Below, one piece after another: positions 51,965 to 62,132 of a DNA stretch of 64,000 nucleotides. Within the stretch, counting starts at the first letter, position 1; each line of letters begins with the position of its first letter. The notes beneath the pieces are model-generated. The model was not told where the DNA came from. It worked only from the letters and a program-made list of their open reading frames with translations, and did not search any database. The position numbers and the translations under genes are program-made. The DNA is taken from assembly GCF_964019385.1 (NCBI RefSeq), contig NC_088655.1:20444371-20508370 (forward strand), in the 5' to 3' direction. The stretch comes from Sycon ciliatum (taxonomy: Eukaryota > Porifera > Calcarea > Leucosolenida > Sycettidae).

Positions 51965-52449
51965 GTAAGCCAGTACCTGTGTATGTGTATGTGTTGTACC
52001 AATCTCTCCGGAGGCGTGGGTTCGAATCCCACCGCTGCCATCAATGTTGTAGATGCCTTTCTCCACCTGCTCCCAGCCCCGTGCAATCTCCACACGTATA
52101 CAATTGGACGACGGTAACTACATTTAGAAGACTGTTTATTACAAGATGACTACGGAAACACAACTAGACATGAAAAACTCAAGACGAAGACTGCTTTTCA
52201 CCCCACAGCAACACGCGCATGCACCAACACCACGTAGGTCTACACACGACATACACAAAATAACGTTCTACAACACATGCTACCAGGTACAGTCCCTGTT
52301 TAGAGGACTCTTGACATTCTTGTGTGCACGAACACAGGTGACGAGTATATGTGTCCGTCACGCTTCAATCCCTGACGTAAGATTACATGCAGCCAAACAG
52401 CTAAGTTACTCGTCTCCTGGGTGTACATGTTGCTATAATGCCGGTACTG

Positions 52450-52530
52450 TCCATGTGTGTATGTGCACGTGTATGTGTGTGTGCACGTGTATGTGTGTGC
52501 ACGTGTGTGTGTATATGTGTGTGTGTATGT

Positions 52531-52570
<40 letters not shown>

Positions 52571-52605
52571 GTGTGTGCGTGTGTGTCGGTGTGTGTCGGT
52601 GTCGC
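52450..52605. repeat. (GT)n microsatellite in PDZ intron 2
   Basis: GT-rich tract running up to the acceptor of the next exon, so it forms its upstream region. Confidence 0.95.
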
Positions 52606-52612
52606 GTTCCAG

Positions 52613-52686
52613 AGTGGCAAGTTACGCGAAGGTGATAAGCTACTGGCCATCAACAGTTGCAACCTGAGTCGCGCATCACAATCCCA
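52613..52686 (+). CDS. PDZ protein, exon completing the core
   Basis: Acceptor CGCGTTCCAG, donor GTAAGC, phase 0 in and phase 2 out. Encodes [20 protein letters not shown] then ASQSQ. GKLREGD.LLAIN is the canonical PDZ strand 4-5 motif, and the three exons together give an uninterrupted PDZ core up to helix 2. The following exon was not found within the window. Confidence 0.75.
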
Positions 52687-52877
52687 GTAAGCCCCATAGA
52701 TTTTGTATTTTTGTATTTGTATTTATAATATTATTATCTCAAGGCACATCATGATGACGGCCAGTAAAACTAAGACAAGGGTGGAAGCCAACCACAGCAG
52801 TAAAACAGATAAAAGAATACAAATAAGAGGCAAAGAAGGCAAAGGAGGAGACAAACCAGCAGGATGTCATGCAAATA

Positions 52878-54054
52878 CTTGGTCCGACTTATTAAAATGT
52901 GCGCTTCACTTCAAAACTCAAGCATATGTACAAAGGAGCACCTGTACTAAAAAATCAACCAAGAGACGGTAGATAGATAACTACTTTGTCGTTTCTTGGC
53001 CTGACCTTCTAGTTTTCATCGCTGCTGGTGTCTCAGGGCGCATCTGCAAGTGCATCAACCTGCAAAACGTCGACATTTTTTCATCTCCTCCAAGCTACAC
53101 TGCGCTTCCTTGATTTTATCACTCCATAGGCACGATTTAGATGATCGACTTCGCCTCCTCCTCGTGCAGTACGACTGCCAGAATGGTGGCTGTAGGTGTT
53201 TTCGCCTGACGCTCCCACGACACCTTCAAATGAGGCAAACAAGTAAACCACGGCGTGTAAAAAATCACTTCTCATCACCGTGCAGTGTGCCGCGCGCATA
53301 CTGTCACTTTGAGTCTGATCTGTGTCGGCATGGCATGCAGTCAGACCATGCGTGCTCTTCCCTGCCTGTTTCACGAATCCACTGGCCCCGGAGACCGGCG
53401 ATCTTGTGACGCATCGCGATCGCGGCCCCGAGGACTCAGCACCATATCCGCCGGATAATTTACCCTTTCTGCGCTTCAGTTTTCCAGCCAGGTTGTCGCC
53501 TGAAAGTCGACCTCAAGGCCGGGTATTTATTTCGATCAACTAACTTCTCGACGATCTCTTCTGTGATCTTGATTCGTCGGCCGCATCATCGTGAACGACT
53601 GCGAGAGAGATCAGCAAACTGGAAGGAGCGATTGGGGTGCTGTCTGCACGAGTTTCTGGATGACGCGATTGCTGAAATTCTGCCAAGGAAAGAGCGATTG
53701 CAGCGATTTCAATCCGCCAGGAGGCACTCGAGAACGATCGCCCAGGAGTTTCTGGTACTCCGTGACTATCCCCCATCGCAGTGGGGTGTTGATTTCAGCT
53801 CCAGGCCTTCTCTGTGTTGCGCGAGAAGCAACAGGAGTCCTCTGACGACAAAATTTTAACGCAAAATGCTCGAGTCGACTAGGATCCTGAGCCACTGCCT
53901 CCTTTGGAGTCGGAGCCATTTCTTCTTCAACATCACAAATTGACAACTGAAGGATAGGGTTAGGTAGCTGGAAAGTTTATTCCGTCCTGAGATTATTTGA
54001 ATTTGTTTGGTTGACGTTCGAAGCGAAACGCACATTTTAATAAGTCGGACCAAG
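52878..54054. mobile_element. Tc1/mariner-like element with 26-bp perfect inverted repeats (1177 bp)
   Basis: Ends start CTTGGTCCGACTTATTAAAA at both termini, flanked by TA at 52876-52877 and 54055-54056. It contains several overlapping open frames, including one of 112 codons on the minus strand, but no recognised DDE catalytic motif, so it is probably non-autonomous. Confidence 0.8.
53611..53946 (-). CDS. 112-codon ORF inside the mariner-like element
   Basis: MSICDVEEEMAPTPKEAVAQ... to LLPVC. Basic and Pro-rich, with no recognised domain. An overlapping plus-strand frame is equally long, so coding status is doubtful. If real, it could be element-encoded or captured. Confidence 0.2.
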   Translation of the reverse strand: MSICDVEEEMAPTPKEAVAQDPSRLEHFALKFCRQRTPVASRATQRRPGAEINTPLRWGIVTEYQKLLGDRSRVPPGGLKSLQSLFPWQNFSNRVIQKLVQTAPQSLLPVC

Positions 54055-54218
54055 TACATGAAACCTATAATTGAGCAGAGATCTTAGCAACAAAATTATC
54101 CATCGACGTGCTGGTCTTGGCCTGCGTTGGTAATGTTGCCCAAAACACAGCTTAGCTGTACATACTCACAGTAAACAGTCGCCAGTCACTGGCACCCTCC
54201 CTCTTCAGCATGACATCA

Positions 54219-54410
54219 CAGGGTCGTCGGAACTGGTGCAGCAGGTGCGGCCAAAGACGCATCGATGACTTCATCTTGTGACTTTTGAAGCATTATAAAA
54301 AGGGGCTATTTGGGCCCAATTTCCCTAAACAATTTGCCGAGGGAGGACCCCCTGGACCGTCCACCCATTCATGGCCGCACTAATATTGAATACCTTCCGA
54401 GACACCCCTG
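54219..54410. mobile_element. MITE, second member of the CAGGGxCGTCGGAA family (192 bp)
   Basis: Left GGGTCGTCGGAACTGG and the following AGGTGCGGCCAAAG match the 19503 element. Right end is CACCCCTG. Direct repeats CATCA at 54214-54218 and 54411-54415 form a 5-bp target duplication. Confidence 0.75.
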
Positions 54411-54415
54411 CATCA

Positions 54416-55690
54416 TGCTCGTCTACAGCCTGACTGACACTGCGTTCTACAGCTAGCGACTTCATGTGAAACCCGATGACATCATCGATGACATCATTGA
54501 TGAAATCACTGTATAAGGGTGAACCTAGGGGTGGATCCAGGAGGGGTTCCAGGGGTTCCGCGGAACCCCCTAAATTTTGTACTGGAAGCCACATGCATGA
54601 GCACCTACATGTATCGCTATTCAGTTTTGACTAAACTGGAATCCCCTGTAGAGACCGCTGGATCCGCCGCTTGTTCAACGGGCAACCAAGCAGTGGGTAT
54701 GCACAGTGCAGCATGGGCACATTCGGCAGCACAGCAAACACCGAAGTGGCCACTAGAGCATGGCGTTGATGCATTAATTACATTGGATGTCACCGCCGTC
54801 GCTACAGCTGCACATCCACTTTGGTTGCATAGCCTTGTGTGCTGTGATCCCGGCCCGTGACAAGTCCCTCAATGCACTTTGTCATGCCATGCGAGTAGCA
54901 GTGTAGTCCGTTCACCACACCAGCAGATGGTCGTCATAGATAGTCAAAATATACAAAATGGCGACTATGAGGTTGCTGGTGGTACATGGTCACCACACCA
55001 CAGATGTGCTGTTATATTATATTGTCGCCACACCATCGATGTGCGACCCACGCTCCTGCATGCATTATGCCATGCATTATATCAGGCATTATGCCATGCA
55101 TTATGTTATGCATCCTCAAGCTAGTCGTCTAGCCACTGCTTGTATGGTCGACCTTGCCACTAACGACACTCCATCATGCATGAAAAAAATTGTCGTTACT
55201 GGGAGGTTGAAGGTATGCAGTCAAATGACCACTAGGTCTGAAGATCGTGCCGTTATTCACGAGCCGACGTCATACCAGAGCTCGTTAGTCATGAGGTTGG
55301 CTGTATATCCTCACCTCGCCTATTGGAGAGCTGTTCGCATTCACCCTGGACTGGTCGTAATCTGAATCTCCCTATCCTGTTATCCCTGTGTTCGGTGTCT
55401 CTGCTACCACAGAGCGTACGATGTCTTGAAGTCCACGTCACGTCGCGTGACAATACTTGCCATACGAGATGCCGAAATGATAGTAGCCTCTAGCTGCTGA
55501 CACTGGCTGTTGATAGCTGCTGACCTTGGATCTTGATATGAACACTTGAGCCGTACCCTCTGTTACAAACTCTGGACTACACAGAGGCAGTGTGCCTTCG
55601 ACTGCTAGATTACTTGATGCCGGTGACCGGCAGAGTGCAGTACACAAGAGGTACACACCGGAAAGTAGCGCTTGCCTAGCCCTTGATTTT
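54416..55690. other. Non-coding stretch with dispersed-repeat pieces
   Basis: Contains GGGGTGGATCCAGGAGGGGT (54527), a word I associate with MITE ends. A piece at about 54953-55010 (AAATGGCGACTATGAGGTTG) recurs inverted at 63871-63940. A short tandem of GCATTATGCCAT words lies near 55055. No gene supported. Confidence 0.5.
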
Positions 55691-55696
55691 AAGTAA

Positions 55697-55925
55697 CATG
55701 CAGACGACCATAGCATGCAGACGACTATAGCATGCAGACAGCCATAGCATGCAGACGACCATAGCATGCAGACGACCATAGCATGCAGACGATTATAGCA
55801 TGCAGACGACCATAGCATGCAGACGGCCATAGCATGCAGACGACCATAGCATGCAGACGGCCATAGCATGCAGACGGCCATAGCATGCAGACGGCCATAG
55901 CATGCAGGCGGCCATAGCATGCATA
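55697..55925. repeat. 17-bp minisatellite
   Basis: About 13-14 units of CATGCAGACGACCATAG with A/G and C/T variants. Confidence 0.95.
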
Positions 55926-55934
55926 TCAGTCACA

Positions 55935-56194
55935 CTAGAGTAGTGCAGTAGCTCGAGTTGATAATTCGTTGCATTCCGTGACAAGACTGCATGTAGCCTG
56001 TATAATATCGCAGCAGCCATTCGCAAGTGCTTTCCTCTGCTCTGCACCTGTGAGGTTGTTGAATAGCACAATAGCCGTGCACGTAACCTTATGCGTGTGC
56101 GGGTCACCGTCGGAAACGGTCGCCTGTGAGAGAATGTATCGCTCTTGATGCTGCCCATATATCCAGCAGCACAGACCTTCAGCTAGCCTAGTGC
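55935..56194 (-). CDS. Possible terminal exon of a minus-strand gene
   Basis: Acceptor AAAGACATCTACAG, then an open frame with IYGQHQERYILSQATVSDGD, VTCTAIVLFNNLTGAEQRKA and NGCCDIIQATCSLVTECNEL, ending at a stop at 55935. Helical and Cys-containing, with no domain recognised. Its entry phase does not match the death-fold exon at 59518, so at least one exon between them would be needed. Could be unrelated. Confidence 0.3.
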
Positions 56195-56257
56195 CTGTAG
56201 ATGTCTTTCTTGGCACATGCACACATGCATGCATTTGCATGCATGTGTGCATGCAAC

Positions 56258-56313
56258 ATGGTTACACATGCATACATGCATGCATTTGCATGCATGTGTG
56301 CATGTGTAACCAT
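56258..56313. repeat. 27-bp near-perfect hairpin
   Basis: Arms 56258-56284 and 56287-56313, starting ATGGTTACACATGCAT, with one mismatch and a 2-base loop. It is built from ATGCATGC words and adjoins a similar shorter palindrome at 56220-56250. Confidence 0.85.
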
Positions 56314-56319
56314 TGTCGT

Positions 56320-56915
56320 TTAGCTGCAGCTTGCCTTTTCCAGCATGTGTGCATTGGCTGGATGAGATGTTGGGAGAGCCGCCGGAGACCAGAAAGAGAT
56401 AAATATCCAGTCCTATTATTATTATTGCTCACACAGTAAGTTAGTTCCATAGCTGCCACCACCACTGCCACTGCCACTGCCACTGCTTGAGCCATGCTCC
56501 TTCCTTCTTTTTTTATCCATTTGGACACCATGCCTTATCCTAGCACTTTCTAGCATCGCCACGGATACTTTCTAGTATCACCATGGAGATGTTCTAGCAT
56601 CACCATGGAGATGTTCTAGTATCACCATGGATATTATGCTAGCGGAGCACTGTACACGACTGCTCCACAGCTCCGAGCCATACTTTGTATATGACTGATT
56701 CCCAGTAGTACTGGAGGCGATGTGTTTGAGAACGTAATAGTGCCTGGAGCCCGGAGGGGAAGAGGAGGAGGAATGACGTAAACAGTTACACAGATTAAAA
56801 CCATGTGTGCTACTCCTAGGTGATCATGTGCAATGCCTAGTGACTAGTGACTGACCCATAGATGACCGAAGATTAGACACACGTACTTGACAAGTACCGT
56901 CTTTCCCCGATTGTA
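56320..56915. other. Non-coding stretch
   Basis: Contains four short TTCTAGxATCACCATGGA repeats at about 56565-56640. No gene seen. Confidence 0.5.
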
Positions 56916-56917
56916 AG

Positions 56918-57040
56918 TTACACTCGATTATAAGTTACACTCGATTGTAAGTTACACTCGATTGTAACTTACACTCGATTGTATTTTGCACTCGATTGTA
57001 AGTTACACTCGATTGTAAGTCATGCCCCCCCCCCCCCCCA
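56918..57040. repeat. 16-17-bp tandem repeat with poly-C
   Basis: About seven units of CGATTGTAAGTTACACT, followed by a C14 run. The flanking words CCGTCTTTCCCCGATT (56900) and CCGTCTTTGCCCGA (57425) suggest a decayed pogo-type element about 0.5 kb long. Confidence 0.8.
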
Positions 57041-57590
57041 CTTTCAGGTCTGAGCAATATTGTTTCAATACAATTATTCACATCATTTATACGAAGAAAA
57101 GAGGACCAAAGAGCTACAACTTGTACAAGTTACGCTACATTATCCACTAACACCATCAGTTACTTTACAATCAGCTCATGCGGTAACATTGCACGACACT
57201 GACCGACGGTACTGACGGTCTACACCTAACTGGCAATCAGCTCTAGCACATCACGGATGCGCACTCCAACAGCCTTCCACCGTGGAAGGTTCTAAGTTGT
57301 AGAAATAACATAAGGAGGGGAAGGTGAGCGCAACCAAGACTAGCACGAGCTGAAAGTCTCAGCTGTGAAGGACATAACTTCATAAGTAGGATTTAACACT
57401 CGACTAAGCCTATAAGTCGCATCCCCGTCTTTGCCCGAGAAGGTGTGACTTCTATTTGTGGTACAGTACATGTACACAGAGACTCACCCCACGGACAAAA
57501 CAGCCATGGGCTCCAAATAAGCAGAGGACAAGAAACCAGCTTGTGTTGCATGGACAACACATCCTCAGGCTCAGCGCACCGTATTGAGAG
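57041..57590. other. Non-coding stretch
   Basis: Rest of the suspected decayed element and flank. No coding region supported. Confidence 0.4.
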
Positions 57591-57599
57591 CGAGAAATG

Positions 57600-57790
57600 C
57601 ACTATACATGCCTCCACCACCACACACACGTGCATACACACCAACACCCCCCCCCCCCCACACACACACACACACAGACACGTGCATACACACCAACACC
57701 CCCCCCCCCCACACACACACACAGACACGTGCATACACACCAACACCCCCCCCCCCCCCCACACACACACAAACACACACGTGCATGCTC
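57600..57790. repeat. Compound (CA)n/(C)n repeat, three units
   Basis: Three copies of CACGTGCATACACACCAACA plus a C run plus a CA run. All ORFs across it are repeat artefacts. Confidence 0.95.
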
Positions 57791-57869
57791 ACACAAGGTA
57801 TACAATGTCATCATGTATTGCTCAAATTGTGCAATCTTCTTTATCTTAAAAAACCTGGTTAGTTAAATA

Positions 57870-58520
57870 GAGAGAGAGGCCACAATGTGTAATGGCATAG
57901 AAAGAACACTTTGCCAAGATCTGTATAATATGCACCCCTATAGATTTGCTAACATGCCTGCACACACGTATTCTCGGCTGTGTACAGACTCAGTGATTCG
58001 TAAAATTATACATCAAGCGAGGTATCGATGACTTCAGACACCACCGTATTAGGAAGGTGCTCGGCAAGAGAGCAGTCAGCTCATCAAGAACACATCATTT
58101 TTTTCTCTCATCCGACACGGGCACAGAAACGCGCGAGCATCAAGAATAGTCGTGCTGACGAAGGCGCGTGGCGCGGCGAGGGTCGAATTTAAAAAAAAAC
58201 CAGGGCTAGGATGCAAGAGACTCAACATTGTTGCTATGGGCCCCCAAGGCGGCAAATAAAATTACAAATACTGGAATTGACGAAAGCTTTTAAAACAGGT
58301 GAAAAGTTGTCAAAACGAAGAGGTGCATCAGTAAACGATACAGACTAGTCTAGTCTAGTTGGGAACAGGGAGTCTGGTCAACTGCACGATTACTATCCAC
58401 GGTCTCCAGTGAGCACCCTAGACCTAGTGGTGGCGTAGGCCAGTGCATAACTTAGTAGTCACGCGTATCATGTCCTGGGCCTATGCATGACTGCTAACAT
58501 CCACACACAGTGATGGTAGC
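57870..58520. other. Non-coding stretch
   Basis: Nothing recognised. Confidence 0.4.
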
Positions 58521-58555
58521 TGACTTGTGGAACAATCACGGTTTGACGTGAATGA

Positions 58556-58690
58556 CCAGACAGTACGAAATCCAGAACAGTTTGGTCAGGGATTCCACAA
58601 CGGCTTGGTCAGGTATTCCACAATGGCTTGGTTAGGGGTTCCACAACACAACAGCGTGGTCAGGGATTCCACAACAGCTTGGTCAGCTTG
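58556..58690. repeat. About 30-bp tandem repeat, four diverged units
   Basis: Repeats of TGGTCAGGGATTCCACAACG-like words. Not coding. Confidence 0.8.
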
Positions 58691-58703
58691 TCAACACACC
58701 TAT

Positions 58704-58828
58704 TCACACTTCGTCGGCAGATAGAGATGCTCCTCCGTATGCCGCAGCCAGGCTTCTGGTTTGCCAGCACAGTCTAGTCTCAATGCACCGGGCTATGTTC
58801 GAGATGTCGGCGAAGATGTTGGCGGGAA
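58704..58828 (-). CDS. Possible exon of the minus-strand gene
   Basis: After acceptor TACTTGGTGTGCAG the frame reads PANIFADISNIARCIETRLC then WQTRSLAAAYGGASLSADEV and a stop. Helical, no recognised domain. The phase required (1) does not match the exon at 59518 directly. A CA tract (58855-58900) lies just upstream of the acceptor. Weak support only. Confidence 0.25.
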
Positions 58829-58857
58829 CTGCACACCAAGTACACGTGAACACACAT

Positions 58858-58899
<42 letters not shown>

Positions 58900-59277
58900 C
58901 CATAGACTAGTACATGCTGATGAGCAGCAGAGAGTTGAACTATTGAATTCAGTGAACTCATTGAGAAAACATGATGGCTGGTAGTTGATTCTTTCCGTGC
59001 GCTAGATGTGGTGACTAGACAGTCTGAGTCACCAGCACACTCAGTCCATTGTCACTAGGATGTCTCTTTAGACAAAGAACCATGAAACTAAAGATGAACG
59101 ACAGGATATCAATGCATGCCAGAGAGGCAAAGTGACCACCAGGTATGCCCAATTAGGGTCACCAGGTCATGCACTCTGGATGTGCGGGGAACCCCATACA
59201 GGTAATATGTATACTAAATGTGGTGAGTGCATAAAGCATCGCTACGTGACTCGAGTCTAGAATCTTGCATGCCTACC

Positions 59278-59457
59278 CAGGCGCGTAGCAGCATCGTTGT
59301 AGGTGGTCAGGCAGGAGGGAGTCCGTGGGTCTCCCCCGGTGAAAACTTTGAAATTACGGTGCAAAATCCTGCATTCTGGGCACTTTTGGCAGTGGTCGGA
59401 TGAAAAAGTGGTCCAGCCAAAGCCGCCGGACCGGCCGGACCGCCTGCTACGCTCCTG
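59278..59457. mobile_element. MITE, relative of the 51613 element (180 bp)
   Basis: Inverted ends CAGGCGCGTAGCA and TGCTACGCTCCTG. The interior shares AATCCTGCATTC and GGGCACTTTTGGCA with the 51613 copy. The flanking 5-mers do not match, so the duplication has decayed or the element has moved by another route. Confidence 0.7.
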
Positions 59458-59517
59458 CTGCACTGTACATGTACTACGGACACCTGAACGCAAGAGCAGC
59501 TAGTGTTGAAAGCTTAC

Positions 59518-59851
59518 CTTGAGTACGGCTGCACAGTAGGTGGCTGCCTCTTCTGATATCGTGTGTACCGCTTGAAATACCACCTTGCCCGTGGCATGCG
59601 TATCCAGCACATTGGGGCCCCAGACGTCCAGCAGCACGGCCAGAAACGACCATCCGCGATGCTGGTCGGTAGTGCAGTCACCCGCGCGTTTGCCCTCGAT
59701 CACATCCACCGCTCCGGTGCTGATGTTAATCTGGCGCATCAGTGTGTTGGCTAGCTGGTGCTGCTGGTCAGTAGTCAGGTGATGCTCTAGGTCCTCGGCA
59801 ATCTGCTTGACCTCTCCCGTACTTACCAGTTGGAAGTCTACGCCATGGCCC
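59518..59851 (-). CDS. Death-fold-like domain exon
   Basis: Acceptor GCGTACACACAG and donor GTAAGC. It enters in phase 2 (completing CAG) and leaves in phase 0. The 111-residue stretch reads GHGVDFQLVSTGEVKQIAED..., with a six-helix-like pattern: IAEDLEHHLTTDQQHQLANT, then ISTGAVDVIEGKR, then WSFLAVLLDVWGPN, then ATGKVVFQAVHTIS. The spacing of the LA..L pair, I..IE and the late L..W followed by AT...L..A fits a death domain (family role: homotypic assembly of signalling complexes). The match is by eye and other death-fold subtypes are possible. No partner effector domain is visible. Confidence 0.5.
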
Positions 59852-59879
59852 CTGTGTGTACGCACACGTTTGTGTGTAA

Positions 59880-59937
59880 AAGGATGTGTAAAAAAAACAC
59901 GTGCACATGCATGCATGCATTCACACAAATGCACATG

Positions 59938-59995
<58 letters not shown>

Positions 59996-60010
59996 CACGC
60001 ACACACACTA
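59880..60010. repeat. (CA)n microsatellite
   Basis: CA tract just upstream of the death-fold exon acceptor. Confidence 0.95.
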
Positions 60011-60248
60011 GGCCGGTGGAGCATAACGCATTATGGGTATGGGGAGAGCCTGCTTGAAAGCTTTAGTTTAGGATATCAGAGAAATACTGCCCAACCCCCT
60101 ACCCCTGACCAACCCCCTGCTCAGGCTGATGCAGGCCAGATCTGTCTGGGCGTCCTAGGCGATGCAGGTCAGATGGAACCAGTCCCCACAGGGTCGGTCC
60201 GCAGTTCAGATGTTTCAAAGTACACTGGTACACACGACCGGCTGCTGA

Positions 60249-60345
60249 GACATGGCAAGACACCCCAGCAAGAAACCCCAGCAAGACACCCCGGCAAGAA
60301 ACCCCAGCAAGAAACCCCAGCAAGAAACCCCAGCAAGACAAGATA
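60249..60345. repeat. Minisatellite (CCCCAGCAAGAAA)n
   Basis: About seven units of 13-15 bp in the intron just downstream of the exon 60379-60709. ORFs across it are artefacts. Confidence 0.9.
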
Positions 60346-60378
60346 TGACGGCAGCAGCGACGACGGCCACACACTCAC

Positions 60379-60709
60379 TGAATGCATTCCTTTCTCTCGC
60401 AGTCCAGACCCTCGATGCTCTGCGGTATGACTGCATTGCTGCCGATTAGAACACAACTGGTCACGCTGGGGTCGTTGACACACATCGGTAACGTCACCGC
60501 TGCGTCCTGCAAGTCCTCATGAAAGTCTGGCAGCGCCGCCAACGCCGCCGCCCCCATCACCGCCGGGTCTGACAGTGAATCATCACCTGGGTCAGCCGAC
60601 GCCGCTTGTGCCTGCGTGTCCACCGGTGGTGGCCGTTGGCGTGGCGACGGGCTGTGGCTGCTGAAGTCCATGTGCTGAACGCTCTCCGTGAGGCCTCGTA
60701 CCGTGATAT
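60379..60709 (-). CDS. Exon upstream of the death-fold exon
   Basis: Acceptor CATGCCATGCACAG and donor GTGAGT. It enters in phase 1 and leaves in phase 2, matching both neighbours. Encodes ITVRGLTESVQHMDFSSHSP, a Pro/Ala-rich disordered stretch, and LPDFHEDLQDAAVTLPMCVN to CERKECI. No domain recognised. Probably a linker between the N-terminal helical region and the death-fold domain. Confidence 0.6.
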
Positions 60710-60779
60710 CTGTGCATGGCATGTGGAGAAAAAGACAAGATAGTGTCTGCTGTACCTCCGCCACTTCATTACAATTGTC

Positions 60780-61198
60780 GCTTCCCAGAGCGATTTTTTT
60801 CTAATTTATTCTCTCAAGAAGAGACCACTTGAATTGAGGATGGTGTGTGTGGGGTTTTCATGTACTGAAGTGGCTGCAGTGGAGCTTGCGTACGTTTATT
60901 TTCTCCACTCAAAGAAAGAAAGCCAGAAATTGAGGCAGAGCATTGTCGATGGACTAAGCAAAGTAATTTTTTCGTTGATGCCATCTTCATTTGGTGCGTC
61001 CCCTAGTACAGTGGTGGTAGCTGATATCCGACCCCAGCTCATTACGGTCACATTGCAAAAACCCAGCACGCGCTGGTAACACTACATGTACCAAAATAGA
61101 GACCGCTAGAATCGGTACCGCACTCGAGCAGAAAAAATTGGGGTTGGATTTCAGCTGCCACAACTGTGGTGCAGTCCAGTGTAGTAGTACCGTTGATC
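60780..61198. other. Intron-like stretch
   Basis: No supported exon between 60709 and 62133, apart from repeats. Confidence 0.4.
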
Positions 61199-61333
61199 CG
61201 CCCCCTCTCTAATTCCCGCCCCCTCTCTAATTCCCGCCCCCTCTCTAATTCCCGCCCCCTCTCTAATTCCCGCCGCCTCTCTAATTCCCGCCCCCTCTCT
61301 AATTCCCGCCCCCTCTCTAATTCCCGCCCCCTG
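61199..61333. repeat. 18-bp minisatellite (CTCTCTAATTCCCGCCCC)n
   Basis: Eight near-perfect units. A stray related word is at 61505. Confidence 0.95.
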
Positions 61334-61714
61334 TCGATTTTCTACCTGTGAAGCGACTTCGGCGTATACGACGAGAATACGATCTTGAACCGACGCTTGC
61401 ACTGCTGTACACAATATGTGCCAATCCAGGAGTGAAAATGTGCACGATTTAGCACATCGAGTCTGATCCTCCAAGTTGTTGTACATCGCACTGCACTTGA
61501 CAGCCTTGATCCAATTCCCGTCCCCTGCCGAAAACCTAGCTGGGAAGCGACATGGCGTGGGGGGGGGGGGGGGGGGATCAACCTTACTTTACGGCAGTAG
61601 TGTGTGTGCTGGTACTGGTGATGGCTACATACTGTAGGTCAACAACATTAATCATTCAGCGCATATTTATTTAAACTCGGATAATGAGCCAGTAATAAAA
61701 TGTAGAAAAAGACT

Positions 61715-61899
61715 GAGAAGAAACACCTGAGAACGAGTTATGCAGCAACTATCCACGACTGTAACAATATGGTAAACGGTCAGAAAGTCCGATACTATGG
61801 CACAAAACTGACAGGCTACTGAGACACTTTCTGACCGTTTATCGTCTTGTTACAGTCGTAGATAGTTGCTGCATAACTCGTTCTCATGTGTTTCTTCTC
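61715..61899. repeat. Long hairpin: 74-bp inverted repeat, 37-base loop
   Basis: Arms 61715-61788 and 61826-61899 match except for about six positions. Each contains GAGAACGAGTTATGCAGCAA and AAACGGTCAGAAAGT. No target duplication or transposon terminus is evident. It lies in the intron between exons 60709 and 62133. A transcript would fold into a long near-perfect stem. Confidence 0.9.
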
Positions 61900-62059
61900 T
61901 TTTTTACGTATATCTATTTTCGGCTATTTTCGAACCATGTCACGGGATGTGAAGTTCTGCCACCGCAGCACTGCATAGAGGTTGTGCAGGCAGTTGCACA
62001 CTCTTGGGGGTTATGTACTCCGGCTACAATCCATACACCTATTTGAATTATGACTTTGC

Positions 62060-62100
62060 ATGACACACACACACACACACACGCACACGCACACACACAG
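62060..62100. repeat. (CA)n microsatellite
   Basis: Short CA tract close to the donor of exon 62133-62892. Confidence 0.9.
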
Positions 62101-62132
62101 AAAGAAAGGCAACGGTCCAGACAGTCACTCAC

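Noticed and set aside
55697-55925. CRISPR-like array
   Set aside because: Units are 17 bp head to tail with no spacers, and the setting is eukaryotic; it is a minisatellite.
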